64,000 bases of DNA from NCBI GenBank assembly GCA_003116975.1, contig BGKB01000014.1:638601-702600 (forward strand). Direction: 5' to 3'. Origin of the DNA: Aurantiochytrium sp. KH105 (Eukaryota; Sar; Bigyra; Thraustochytrida; Thraustochytriidae). The position numbers and the translations under genes are program-made. Positions 19,110-28,517 of this stretch are shown here, piece after piece. Within the stretch, counting starts at the first letter, position 1, and each line of letters starts with the position of its first letter. The notes below the pieces were generated by a model. That model worked only from the letters and a program-made list of their open reading frames with translations, did no database searches and was not told the DNA's origin.

Positions 19110-21131
19110 ATGAACGACTCCGAGGACCACCATGGTCACCACGGCGAAGAAAACAAAGACCAAGACCAGGACAGCGGCGAGAAACAAAGGAGACAAGTCG
19201 TCTTTCACATGGACCTCGACGCCTTTTACGCGCAGGTCGAACACAGACGGCTCGGCATCCCGCGCGATGTCCCTGTCGGTGTGCAGCAGTGGGGCGGCAT
19301 CATCGCGCGCAACTATCCGATGCGCGACCTCGGCATCCCCAAGGGCATGCTCGCCCACGAGGTCAAAGCGTCTTTTCCGCAGGTCCAACTCGTCCACGTC
19401 GAGGTCCTCGAACTCGATCCAGAGGCCAAAGCTGCCCAGCAGCGCACTGGCCGTCGCAACGCACGCTACGATGGCGAGGACGCATCGCAGGGCCGCAACG
19501 ACGCCAAGGCATCGCTCCGCAGATACCGGCAAGCCTCCTTTGAGGTCATGGATGTCATTCGGAAACACGTGCCCCTTCGCTTTGTAGAACGCGCCTCCAT
19601 TGACGAGGCGTACCTCGACGTCACCGACCTTGTCAAACCGGGATCCTCGCTCCAGCTCGATGACGCCGAAGTCGACGCAGCAATCACCCGCACAGTCATT
19701 CTCGGTGACCGCCACGAACTCGGACCCGAAGACGCCGACTTGCGCCGCGGGGCCGCGCTCATGGAGCGCATTCGCCGCGATGTGCTCGAGACCACCCAGT
19801 TCACCATGTCCGGCGGCATTGCCACAAACAAAATTCTTGCTAAAATCGCCTCCGCGCACAATAAACCTGCAAAACAAACTGTCGTACCACGCGACTACGG
19901 ACCAGCGCTTGTGCGCTCCATCCCTCTTTCCAAGGTGCCCGGGCTCGGTGGCGAACTTGGTCGCAAACTGCTCGCACTTCTCCCCGAGCAACACGCCGCT
20001 CTCGCGCACAACAACGCGAAACCTAAAGAGCCGCCCGCGTCGGACGCTGCGGCTCTTCCGCCGCCAAAAGGATCTTCGGCAGCGACGACTGATTCAAACA
20101 AACCTCCACCCCCAATAACTCTACCACCGCCTCCCACGCTCGCGGATTTCTGTCATCTTGTCAAGTGGGATGCCATGGTAGCTGCCGTTGGCGCGGGGAC
20201 CGCTCGATGGGTTCTCGGCGTCGCGGCGGCCGTCGACAACCGCCCTGTGAAGCCAAAAATGGCCCCAAAGTCACTCCTTAGTGCCAAGTCCTTTACGCCC
20301 ATTGCCGATGAACGCCCTGTTCGCGCCTGGCTTCGGCTGCTCGTCGCCGAGCTCTTCTTCCGCGCTCACGCCGACGCTGTCATGTTTGGTCGCATTGCAA
20401 CCAAACTCACCTTGCACTATGCCTCCCGTGGCGGCGGCTTTACGCGTCGTCTCACTGTTCCGAAACCGAACCCTTTTCTCAAGTTTGCGTTGCTCAAGCA
20501 GGACAAGGCTGATGCTGCACAAGTCGCTGACATTGAGTCGCGTGGTACCACCGAAATCGTTGACGCGTGCTATGCGATTCTCAAACCTCTTCCCTTTGTC
20601 AATCGACTCGGTCTCGCGCTCGACACCTTTGAAAGCATCAGCATCCCAGGCTCCTGGCTCGCCGACGCATCTGCAACTTGGCAGACGCAGCAGCAACAAC
20701 GTTTTCAGCGCTTTTTCGCACAAAAGCAATCTTCTTCAAACAAAAGTTCTCTTGTTGTGTCGCAGCCGCAGCAGCAGCAGCAGCAGCAGCAGATCCCTCG
20801 GCAGCAGCAGAAACCCAAAGCTGCAACCGTGGCCAGTCTTTTTGCGAAGCAGCATAATAAACAAGCATCCAACTCTACGTCCCAACAAGAACGACCGTCA
20901 TCTCTGAAGACCTCCCCATCTTCTTCTTCTTCTTCTTCCTCTTCATCATTGTCATCCCTACCACAGCAGCAAGAATCGGATCACGGTGTTATTGACCGTG
21001 GCACCGATGCTGTGGCAGTTGTCGATCTCACCGACGAAACAAATAGTAGCGAAGATGCCAAACCAGCGAATGCCTTTCGTCTTTTGATGGTTAATAACGC
21101 GCAAACCAAAAGGAGAAAACTTCGAAAGTAA
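19110..21131 (+). CDS. POLH: DNA polymerase eta (Y-family translesion polymerase)
   Basis: 673 residues from ATG at 19110. It copies past UV-damaged template bases. Catalytic acidic residues are visible: MDLDAFYAQVE (D35, D37) and SIDEAYLD (D165, E166). VGVQQWGGIIARNYPMRDLG (56-75) is the eta-type finger signature, SGGIATNKILAKIAS the palm-to-thumb part, and VPGLGGELGRKLL a helix-hairpin-helix. The little-finger domain extends to about residue 510, with a proline-rich insertion near 310-345. The tail holds a QQRFQRFF stretch (near 530), a possible PCNA-interacting box, then polyQ and polyS runs. After these come VVDLTD (637-642), a textbook SUMO-interacting motif form, and a basic C-terminus KRRKLRK likely to be a nuclear signal. 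I see no ubiquitin-binding zinc finger, unlike animal pol eta. No introns are visible. Confidence 0.92.
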   Translation: MNDSEDHHGHHGEENKDQDQDSGEKQRRQVVFHMDLDAFYAQVEHRRLGIPRDVPVGVQQWGGIIARNYPMRDLGIPKGMLAHEVKASFPQVQLVHVEVLELDPEAKAAQQRTGRRNARYDGEDASQGRNDAKASLRRYRQASFEVMDVIRKHVPLRFVERASIDEAYLDVTDLVKPGSSLQLDDAEVDAAITRTVILGDRHELGPEDADLRRGAALMERIRRDVLETTQFTMSGGIATNKILAKIASAHNKPAKQTVVPRDYGPALVRSIPLSKVPGLGGELGRKLLALLPEQHAALAHNNAKPKEPPASDAAALPPPKGSSAATTDSNKPPPPITLPPPPTLADFCHLVKWDAMVAAVGAGTARWVLGVAAAVDNRPVKPKMAPKSLLSAKSFTPIADERPVRAWLRLLVAELFFRAHADAVMFGRIATKLTLHYASRGGGFTRRLTVPKPNPFLKFALLKQDKADAAQVADIESRGTTEIVDACYAILKPLPFVNRLGLALDTFESISIPGSWLADASATWQTQQQQRFQRFFAQKQSSSNKSSLVVSQPQQQQQQQQIPRQQQKPKAATVASLFAKQHNKQASNSTSQQERPSSLKTSPSSSSSSSSSSLSSLPQQQESDHGVIDRGTDAVAVVDLTDETNSSEDAKPANAFRLLMVNNAQTKRRKLRK

Positions 21132-21747
21132 AATTATCTAAAGAACATGAAGCATTTCCTATCCGTCGATGTGGGTCAGTATTTTGCTTTGCTGTCAGGT
21201 GTTCTGGTGCTTTGCTGTCAAGTGGTTTCCGACTGGGTCTCACGTTCATGTTAAACGCCTTTTCCCCTTTCCGCTTGAGGTTTCCAAGCTTACGATTTTG
21301 TTGCGAGCCCATCGATCTCGCGTGCGCTGCACTCTAACAAACGCACTCACACCTCTTTTGCATTGCATTGCATTGCATTGCATTGCATTGCATTGCATTG
21401 CATTGCATTGCATTGCATTGCATCGCATCGCATTGCATCGCATCGCACTACCTGGTCTAACACTCGGCCTATACATCCCTGCTGCAACTGGCGTCATTGT
21501 CATCGAGGGCTTGACGACCTACGCACGCACATGTCGCAAGGTAGTGGTATTAAAGTAGAAGAGGCCTAGGCCTCCCTAGCAGTAATCGAGGTAACGCAAT
21601 GAGCTCAGCTCAGCGATCATCACAGACCGCTGGACCACGCAGATTGCTTTTGCTCGCGGCTCTGGACCAGTACGACATAGCGCGCGCGCGCGAGGCGGGA
21701 GAGACACAGAGGCAGCGCCGGCAGAAGGCAGGAGGGGGAAAGGGGAA
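21132..21747. other. Intergenic stretch with pentamer repeat
   Basis: Holds the 3' flank of the polymerase gene, the CATTG pentamer array (21361-21446) and the leader of the aminopeptidase gene, with an alternating GC run near 21678-21692. No gene is supported. Confidence 0.6.
21361..21446. repeat. CATTG pentanucleotide array
   Basis: Twelve perfect CATTG units (21361-21420) are followed by five units mixing CATCG and CATTG (21421-21445). The T-to-C variants all sit at the 3' end. It is a microsatellite in non-coding DNA. Confidence 0.95.
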
Positions 21748-22686
21748 ATGATGCTGGGCGCACAAAAAGCGGCCCGCAAAGCCGCCGGCGGGCATGGCGC
21801 AAACCTGCAGCGGCAAACGCGACGATTTCTCGGCTCCGGGCAGCTCTTGAAAAAGGGCAATGTCTCCAAGAGGCTGAGCGTGCCCAAGCACATCATGCGC
21901 CCTCCTTACGCCGAGACGGGCATCGACCCGCTTTCCGGCAAGACCTACTCCGTCTTTGAGCTTGGCAGCGAGGAGCTTGCCAAGATGAAGGACGCCTGCA
22001 AGCACACTGGCGAAGTCCTCGCATACGCAGGCTCGCTCGTCAAACCTGGCGTCACCACAGACGAAATTGATCGCAAAGTTCACGAGTTCATTATCAAAAA
22101 GTACATTTATCCCTCGCCTTTGGGGTACCGGGACTTTCCCAAGTCGCTCTGCTCGTCCATTAATGAGGTGATCTGCCACGGCATCCCCGACGACCGCGAG
22201 CTCATCGAGGGCGACATCGTCAACCTTGACGTCTCGTGCTACGCGGACGGCTTTCACGGCGACACCAGCCGGACCTTCCGGGTCGGCAACGTCAGCGAGG
22301 CCGCCGACAAGCTCGTCAGTCTCTCAGATTCCATTCTCAAGGAGTGCATTGAGGCCGTCGGTCCCAATGTGCCTCTCAACACCGTTGGCAAGCTCGTCAG
22401 CCGCCGCTGCGAGGAGGAAGGCATTGACACGAGCCGCACCTTTTGCGGCCACGGCATCAGCTCTACCTTTCACTGCCTCCCGTATGTGCTGCATTTTGAC
22501 AACGATGAGGCCCTCGTGTTGCCCCCAGGTATGGTGCTCACCATCGAGCCTGCGCTCTGTGAGGGCAAGCAGAATCATATTCTCTGGGAGGACGGCTGGA
22601 CCGTCGCCACGGCGGATGGCGGCTATTCTGCCCAGGCTGAGCATACCATTCTCATCACGGACCACGGTGCGGAGATTTTGACCTAA
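21748..22686 (+). CDS. Methionine aminopeptidase type I, probably mitochondrial
   Basis: 312 residues from the first of two adjacent ATG codons. It removes the initiator methionine from new proteins. The five metal ligands of the pita-bread fold are present: D161 (NLDVSCY), D172 (HGDTSRTF), H235 (FCGHGISS), E267 (LTIEPAL) and E298 (QAEHTI), plus the substrate histidine H144 (VICHGIP). The first 40 residues are basic and lack acids (AARKAAGGHGANLQRQTRR), fitting a mitochondrial or other organelle leader, and there is no N-terminal zinc-finger domain as in cytosolic MetAP1. It is therefore most like the MAP1D/organellar type. Length and motifs are complete. The polymerase eta gene lies upstream in the same orientation. 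Confidence 0.92.
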   Translation: MMLGAQKAARKAAGGHGANLQRQTRRFLGSGQLLKKGNVSKRLSVPKHIMRPPYAETGIDPLSGKTYSVFELGSEELAKMKDACKHTGEVLAYAGSLVKPGVTTDEIDRKVHEFIIKKYIYPSPLGYRDFPKSLCSSINEVICHGIPDDRELIEGDIVNLDVSCYADGFHGDTSRTFRVGNVSEAADKLVSLSDSILKECIEAVGPNVPLNTVGKLVSRRCEEEGIDTSRTFCGHGISSTFHCLPYVLHFDNDEALVLPPGMVLTIEPALCEGKQNHILWEDGWTVATADGGYSAQAEHTILITDHGAEILT

Positions 22687-23196
22687 TTCCATCGCAATTG
22701 TCTTGCGTCAGCTAGCCAGCCAGTCAGCCAGTCATATTTGACTTCCCCTTCCCGTTTCCCGCCATTCTTCTCATCATCGTCTTCATCATTAACAACAACA
22801 TCCTTTTTCAAACCCAACTCTCGCTCTAGCGGGGATTAAAGTGTTTGCTCCATTCATCCCTGACTTTGCAAGCAAGCAAGCAAGCAAGCGAACAAAGAAA
22901 GAATTAGAACGGCAATCGTTTCAGGATAGGCTTTGGCAGCAGTTTATTGGTCTCTTTTTAAAAGTCAAGCTCGAGCTCGAGCTCACGTAGAAAAGAGCAA
23001 GGGCCAGCAAGCCAGCCAGCCAGCCAGCTAATATTAGGAATGACCACCATCAACGATTTCTCCTCTCACCTTATCTCTTTCTCTCTCTCTTTTGTCGCCA
23101 ATGGCTTGTCGCAAGTTTTCAACAAGATCGGAGAGAGACAGCAAACAATGACGGTAGATTCTTCTTTTTGTTTCCCTTCCTTACGTTGAGGTGAAT
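22687..23196. other. Convergent 3' flanks
   Basis: Intergenic DNA between two convergent genes, relatively AT-rich for this window. It has short CAGC (22711-22735, 23008-23028) and AGCA (22870-22890) runs and a GAGCTC palindrome run (22968-22986). No gene is supported. Confidence 0.5.
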
Positions 23197-26100
23197 CTAT
23201 TGACGGCGCGCAAAGCGCGTGCCAGCGAACACGAGAAGCGCAGCGCTCGTTGCACCGAGAGCAAACTTGGCCAAAGGCGGCATTGCGTTGACGCGAGCCT
23301 TCACACCCGAGAAAACGCCCGAATCCACGCCTGAGGACCCGCTCGAGGAAGCAGCGCCGCTCGATGTCCAGGCCTCGAGCGGGCGCAGGCCAAGTCGCTG
23401 CTCAAAGACCGAATTCACTTCCTTGCGAATCACGTCCTTGCTGCGGTCGGCGTTGATCTTAAAGCACTTGTTCTGGCCTTGAAAGTGCTGAATGATGGGC
23501 ATGGTCTCCTCCTGGTAGGTGCGAAAGCGCTTCTTGATAGACTCGAGGTTGTCGTCACTGCGACCCGACGTCTTGCCGCGCTCCAGCAGTCGGCGCTCCA
23601 TAACCTCTTCCGGGCAGTCAAAGTAGAGGCAACCCAGGACGTCGGCTTGGACCTTTACAGTCGACGCCCAGCCGTCGAGATTGTTCTTGTTGCGCGGAAA
23701 GCCATCAATCAGAAAGTTGCCACGGCCCGAAGCCAACATTGCCTTGAGCAAAAGGTTCACCGTGATCTCAACCGGGACAATCTTGCCATCCTTGATGTAC
23801 GACTTGATCAGGGCGCCATCCTTGGAGTCAGGGTTGTTGCGCTCCTCGCGCAAAAGGTCTCCTGCGGACAAGTGGCACAAGTCAAAGGTCTCCGTGAGCA
23901 GCTCGCACTGGGTGCCCTTGCCGGCACCGGGCCCGCCCAGCACAAAGACAACGCGAGGCTTGGCGGCCTCAAGGCCGAGGCCATCTCGCAGCGAACGGCG
24001 CACGTCTGCAAAGACCAGGTGTACGGGTCGATCCGCGACAATGTGAATGCACTTGCCCAGCTTGTCAAAATGCTGAATGATGGGCTGTGTAGACTCGACA
24101 TAGGTCCGAAAACGCTTCTTGATAGACTCCAGGTTGTCATCGCTGCGGCCAGAGGTCTTTCCTCGCTCCAAGAGACGGCTCTCCATGACGTTCTCCGGGC
24201 AGTCAAAGTACAGGCAGCCAAGAACATTGGCCTTGTCGCCCACCACGCTCTCCCAGCCATCGAGGTTGTTCTGATTACGCGGGAAGCCGTCAATGAGAAA
24301 GTTGGAAGCCTCGCTCTTTTGCATTGCGTTCCAAAGCAGCTCAACCGTAATCTCTACAGGAACAATCTTGCCCTCCTTGATGTACTCGCTGATAAGCTGG
24401 CCGTTCTTCGAATTCGGGTCTTGGCGCTCGGCACGCAAGAGGTCACCAGCCGAAAGATGGGCAAAGTCCGCAAACTCCTCGATGATGAGACCGCACTGCG
24501 TGCCCTTGCCGGCGCCGGGACCACCCAGTACAAAGAGCACGTTGGGCTTGCCCGTTGCGGTGGCTTTCGGCGAAGCGCTCATGAGGTCCTCGATGTCGCC
24601 ATCACCACAAGAAGGTCCGCCCTCTTGCTGTGTGCATGCAATGCAGAGCTCCTTGTGCTCATCTGCAGTCTTGCCCATACGCGCACGCCACATGGCCAAA
24701 TCTGGCGTTTCTTCCGCGCCGGTGGCCAAGTCCAGAACGTGGTTCACGTTCTCCTTGCTGTCTGTCATGTACGCGAGCCAGTCGCACGTGGAGTCCTTGT
24801 CGTCGCGAAAGACGATGCCAATGCCAGCATTCCGATGGCCGCCAATGTGCGAGCAACGGTGCATGGTAACCTTGTCCTCGGCAATGCTACGTTCCGCACG
24901 CGCTTCGTGGAGAGCATCAATGATTCGTGGGCCGCAAAAGCCGCAGCGCGCGTCGCGAGCCTCGTGGCAGCACACGAAAACGTGCGCACCCTCGACAGGC
25001 TTGCTCCCCTCGAGCGCGAGGTCCCCGCCCTCGCGCTTTTGCTTCACCACGGCCTCGACAATGTCGCGCACGCGCGAGGCGCCGCCAGGCACGCGGATGC
25101 GTTGCGGGAAGACAATGACGTCGCCCTCCTCGAGGGCGCCATCGGCCTCCACGGCAGTTGTGAGAAGCTCTTGCTTGCGGCCCTCCGGGTACAGCTCGGC
25201 GATGAGGCTTTGGAACTCGGTCACCGGCGAGCCATCCATCTTTTCCACGTGGCTGCCCCAGGAGACAGCGTCCTTGAAGGCCACAAAGAAATGCACATCG
25301 GGTCCGTTTTGTTTGCCAGCGAGGTCCTCTGGGTTTTCGAGATCCTTGCGCGCAAATCCTACTTCTGCGTTGCGATCTTCCTCGCTGAGCTCGGCGAGTT
25401 TTTCCTTTTTGCTCTTTTTCTTTTCCTTTTTCACCTTCGAGGGCCCGGCGGCATCCTCGATGTCCACGCCCTGCTTTTTCGCGCAGGCGGCACAAAAGTC
25501 TATGTGCTGGTCTGGCGTCATGCCATTCCGCGCGCGCCAGAGGCGAAGCGCTGGCGTTTCTTCGACGCCCGTCGCCAGATCCAGCATGTGGTTGGCGTCC
25601 TCTTCGCTGTCTTTAACGTACGCAAGCCAGTCGCACGTGGTCTCGGCGTCGTTGCGAAAGACGACACTGATGCCGGCATACCTGTGGCCACCAATGTGCG
25701 AGCAGGCGATCAAGCGTACCTTGTCGGCCATGTTGCGCGAGGCAATGGCCTTTTCGGTCGCAGCCATGATTTTCGGTCCGCAATACCCGCATCGCGCATC
25801 GCGGGCCTGGTGGCAGCACACAAAGACAAAGCCTTCCTTGACGGGCTCGCTGTCTGCAATGACGAGCTCATCGCTCTTGTCCTTGCGCTGCTTCATGATG
25901 GCCTCAATGACCTCCTCGGCCCGCGACACGCCGCCAGGGACGCGCAGCCGCTGGGGGAAGATCAAGAGATCCCCATCCTCGATGCCGTCGCCAGGGGCCT
26001 GCGCTGCCGTCGAGCAAATCTCAAAGTCGCCTTCCTGGTCCGGGTTGAGCTTCTTGACGGCCTCCTGGAGCGCGCCCACGGGGGAGCCCTCCATCTTCTC

Positions 26101-26244
26101 CACCTTGGCGCCCCACGCGGTCGCTTCCTTGAACATGGCGAACACGTGCACGACGGGCGGCTCCATCTTGCCCGCGAGGTTCTCCGCGTCCATCTCGGAC
26201 CGCGTGAACCCCACCTTGCTGTCCTCGCCCTCGGCCCCGCTCAT
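23197..26244 (-). CDS. Double Apd1-like ferredoxin / double UMP-CMP kinase fusion, membrane-anchored
   Basis: 1,015 residues from ATG at 26244; the frame is open to another ATG at 26487, but the extra 81 residues are low-complexity and the 26244 ATG has an A at -3. Four domains follow in order. Two repeats of a sucrase/ferredoxin-like (Apd1/Aim32-type) thioredoxin fold span about 15-255 and 295-540, each with DARCG[YF]CGP (C152/C155; C434/C437) and CSHIGGH (H183/H187; H466/H470), the Cys and His ligands expected for a [2Fe-2S] cluster. A lysine-rich linker lies between them. Two UMP-CMP kinase domains span about 568-755 and 764-950, each with Walker A GGPGAGKGTQC, LSAGDLLR, IDGFPRN.NNLDGW and GKTSGRSDDN, all intact. 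The C-terminus has one hydrophobic helix (about 989-1007) and a basic end, like a tail anchor. Family members are known separately; the combination is what is odd here. All key residues are kept, so all four domains may be active. Confidence 0.9.
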   Translation of the reverse strand: MSGAEGEDSKVGFTRSEMDAENLAGKMEPPVVHVFAMFKEATAWGAKVEKMEGSPVGALQEAVKKLNPDQEGDFEICSTAAQAPGDGIEDGDLLIFPQRLRVPGGVSRAEEVIEAIMKQRKDKSDELVIADSEPVKEGFVFVCCHQARDARCGYCGPKIMAATEKAIASRNMADKVRLIACSHIGGHRYAGISVVFRNDAETTCDWLAYVKDSEEDANHMLDLATGVEETPALRLWRARNGMTPDQHIDFCAACAKKQGVDIEDAAGPSKVKKEKKKSKKEKLAELSEEDRNAEVGFARKDLENPEDLAGKQNGPDVHFFVAFKDAVSWGSHVEKMDGSPVTEFQSLIAELYPEGRKQELLTTAVEADGALEEGDVIVFPQRIRVPGGASRVRDIVEAVVKQKREGGDLALEGSKPVEGAHVFVCCHEARDARCGFCGPRIIDALHEARAERSIAEDKVTMHRCSHIGGHRNAGIGIVFRDDKDSTCDWLAYMTDSKENVNHVLDLATGAEETPDLAMWRARMGKTADEHKELCIACTQQEGGPSCGDGDIEDLMSASPKATATGKPNVLFVLGGPGAGKGTQCGLIIEEFADFAHLSAGDLLRAERQDPNSKNGQLISEYIKEGKIVPVEITVELLWNAMQKSEASNFLIDGFPRNQNNLDGWESVVGDKANVLGCLYFDCPENVMESRLLERGKTSGRSDDNLESIKKRFRTYVESTQPIIQHFDKLGKCIHIVADRPVHLVFADVRRSLRDGLGLEAAKPRVVFVLGGPGAGKGTQCELLTETFDLCHLSAGDLLREERNNPDSKDGALIKSYIKDGKIVPVEITVNLLLKAMLASGRGNFLIDGFPRNKNNLDGWASTVKVQADVLGCLYFDCPEEVMERRLLERGKTSGRSDDNLESIKKRFRTYQEETMPIIQHFQGQNKCFKINADRSKDVIRKEVNSVFEQRLGLRPLEAWTSSGAASSSGSSGVDSGVFSGVKARVNAMPPLAKFALGATSAALLVFAGTRFARRQ

Positions 26245-27091
26245 CTTCCCGCCCGCGCGCGCGCTGCTGCGCCTCGCCGCTGCCGCTGCCGCTGCTCTGG
26301 CTGCTGCTCTGAGGCTTTTGCGGCTCTGCTTGCCGCGCCGCCAGCTCACGCCGACGCCCCCGGGCTCACTACCCTTGCCGGGCGGACGCTCCGGTAATGG
26401 GTCGAATGGACCAAGAAAGAAGCTGACCCGAATCGAGGAGGGCGGGATCAGGGCGGACGGCGGGACGCAGGCGATGCGACCGACCATCTTTGAGAGAATA
26501 ATGACAATTGTCTTGGGCAGAGGACCTTGGGGCGATGTGGCAGGAAACTGGGCGCGAGGGAAGATGCGGAACAGAGAATGAGAGAGATATCAGCGACGCG
26601 AGAGGCTGCGACGAGACAAATCTTCGGTAAATCGGGGAGCGGTCGTGAGGTGCAAGAGACTCATGTGTGGAAGGAGAGCCGGGAAGATTGTGTAGCTCTG
26701 TTGATGGTCAACTGATAAAGTTTAGTTCAGGGAAAGGAAAATCTGGGAAACCTTGAAGGGTGACCTCGACTTGTTTCAGACATCAACTTCGGCATGCTGT
26801 TCCTTGGGATCGCTCGCAGCGTCACGCTACTCTTGTTGATTGGTCATTGATCATAGGAAAAGTGAAACATTTCTTCCTTTCGCTGTTTCTTGTTCTTCTC
26901 TTCACCATGTCGAGTGAAAAAAAAAAAAAAGCTATCCGTTACGGTGAATATAATCTTGAACTTGAAGTCTCTGTCAAGCCTGCCTGACCCGTGTTCACTG
27001 TCTGACGGTGAGTCATGGCATTTCTTGCTCAGCGCACGGCGTCTAGACAAACAGATTGACTGATCTGCCACACGGCGGCAGCCGCGCGAAG
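26245..27091. other. Intergenic stretch between divergent genes
   Basis: Divergent promoter region of the fusion gene and the LRR gene. The first 240 bases are an in-frame, alanine/arginine-rich extension of the fusion gene reading frame (possible leader). A 14-base A run lies at 26917-26930. The remaining DNA is lower in GC than flanks. No gene is supported. Confidence 0.5.
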
Positions 27092-28360
27092 ATGTTCGTG
27101 AACCCGCTGACGGGTCGCCTCGTGGAGGCTGAGCTGCGCGCCGACGACCGAGAGCTGGACGATTTGCGCCACGAGGTAGAGCAACGACCATGGCTGCAAA
27201 AGGTCTCGGTGTGTAGAAACAAGCTTTCAAGCTTGCAGCCGCTCGGAGATCTGCGCGACCTGGTGTGGCTCGATGCCTCGGGCAACAAATTGCTCGAGGC
27301 TCTCGACTTTGCGGCGCCGCGCTGCTCGATGCAAGCCGAAGCATCCTTTTCCTCTTCCTCTTCCTCTTCCTCTTCTTCTTCTACTTCTTTTTCGACTTCG
27401 TCTCTATCTTTAATTTCAAGGTCATCATCCTCATATGCAGGGTCTCTATTGTCATTTGCCGATGCGGAACAAGAGGGTGAGATTGTCGACGAGGAGAAAG
27501 AACGAATCTGGCCTCAAGGGGCAGGATGGACTGGGTCAAATCTTCAGGTTGCACTACTTGCCCAGAATGCCATCTCACGACTTGAACACGTTCGAGCGCA
27601 CGTGAACCTGCGCGTGCTGAATCTCAGTCACAATCAAATCGGAAATGTGTGTGACCTGTCCCCACTCCGACACCTCGAGGAGCTCGACCTATCACACAAC
27701 TGCCTCGACACGCTAAATGGACTGGGTTCGCTCGAAGAGCTTCGAGTGCTTCGAGTCGACCACAACTACCTGCGCGACCTGCGCGAAGTGAGATTACTAA
27801 ATCGTCTGCAGGAGCTTACGGCTGCTGACAACGAGCTGCGACACCTCGAGGGTCTGGAAATGTGCACGAGTCTTCAAGTATTGCGCGTTTCCCAGAATCA
27901 TCTGAAGCAAATCGCTCTTTTGGCCCCTCTGGAGCACCTGCAGATGCTCGGCACGCTGGAGCTGCTTGCCAACCCGTGCGCAAGCAAGACCTTTTACCGG
28001 CTACGCGTTCTTTACAGGCTCCAACAGCTCGACTTTCTCGATGGCGAAGAGGCGACCCCGCCTCAAAAGGTTCGTGCAAGGTGCTTGTTTGGCAGCGATC
28101 TGGAGCAAAGAATGGCCAACTTTGCAGAAATCTTTCCTGAGCGAGATTTTGTTGCCGAGGTCGACCCTTTCCAAGATGAGGAGGAGTGGGAGCGTGAAGT
28201 GGTCACAGAGACGGCAATCGGACTGGCTGTGGATGTCACGAGTCATGCCGTCCGCTCGTGCACGGCATTACTTTTGCCTCGACGCCTGGCAGAGATGCTT
28301 GTCGAAGACGTTGTGGCCCTCGGGCTTGCCACCGTGCTCGAGCAGCGGCTAGTACCATAA
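27092..28360 (+). CDS. SDS22-like leucine-rich repeat protein
   Basis: 422 residues from ATG at 27092, with an in-frame open stretch upstream that lacks ATG. Short 22-residue LRRs of the SDS22 type run from about residue 35 to 390, for example LRVLNLSHNQIGNVCDLSPL, LEELDLSHNCLDTLNGLGSL and LRVLRVDHNYLRDLREV. They end in a cap (LELLANPCASKTFYRLRVLY) typical of SDS22, dynein light chain 1 and LRRC-type ciliary proteins. A low-complexity serine insertion (about residues 88-130) splits the repeat array between the second and third repeats. No signal peptide or membrane helix is present. The function is protein binding. Ciliary or phosphatase-regulatory roles are common for this class, but neither can be chosen from sequence alone. 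Confidence 0.8.
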   Translation: MFVNPLTGRLVEAELRADDRELDDLRHEVEQRPWLQKVSVCRNKLSSLQPLGDLRDLVWLDASGNKLLEALDFAAPRCSMQAEASFSSSSSSSSSSSTSFSTSSLSLISRSSSSYAGSLLSFADAEQEGEIVDEEKERIWPQGAGWTGSNLQVALLAQNAISRLEHVRAHVNLRVLNLSHNQIGNVCDLSPLRHLEELDLSHNCLDTLNGLGSLEELRVLRVDHNYLRDLREVRLLNRLQELTAADNELRHLEGLEMCTSLQVLRVSQNHLKQIALLAPLEHLQMLGTLELLANPCASKTFYRLRVLYRLQQLDFLDGEEATPPQKVRARCLFGSDLEQRMANFAEIFPERDFVAEVDPFQDEEEWEREVVTETAIGLAVDVTSHAVRSCTALLLPRRLAEMLVEDVVALGLATVLEQRLVP

Positions 28361-28517
28361 TAAAAGAGAAAAGTAAAATGTGCAAGAATGAAACGTGACT
28401 CACATGAACTCTCTCTACACCGATTGGTGAACCCTCCTCTTCCCCTTTGGCGTGAGTGGCACGTGGAGAAAAGGAACATGTGAGAAGTTTGAACAAATGT
28501 AGTCTTGTGAGTAATGT

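Noticed and set aside
21361..21446. Regular repeat array, considered as CRISPR-like
   Set aside because: Unit is five bases with no spacers and the genome is eukaryotic; it is a microsatellite.
23479..26397. A 972-codon open frame on the plus strand opposite the ferredoxin-kinase fusion
   Set aside because: Exact antisense of a strongly supported coding frame; GC-rich codons on one strand create open frames on the other. No domain was recognised.
26245..26487. An 81-residue extension of the ferredoxin-kinase fusion from an upstream ATG
   Set aside because: Pro/Ala/Arg-rich and repetitive with no resemblance to a folded domain; kept only as an alternative start, since a leader peptide is not excluded.
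24293..26581. A second long plus-strand frame opposite the same gene
   Set aside because: Same reason; serine/arginine-rich antisense composition without motifs.
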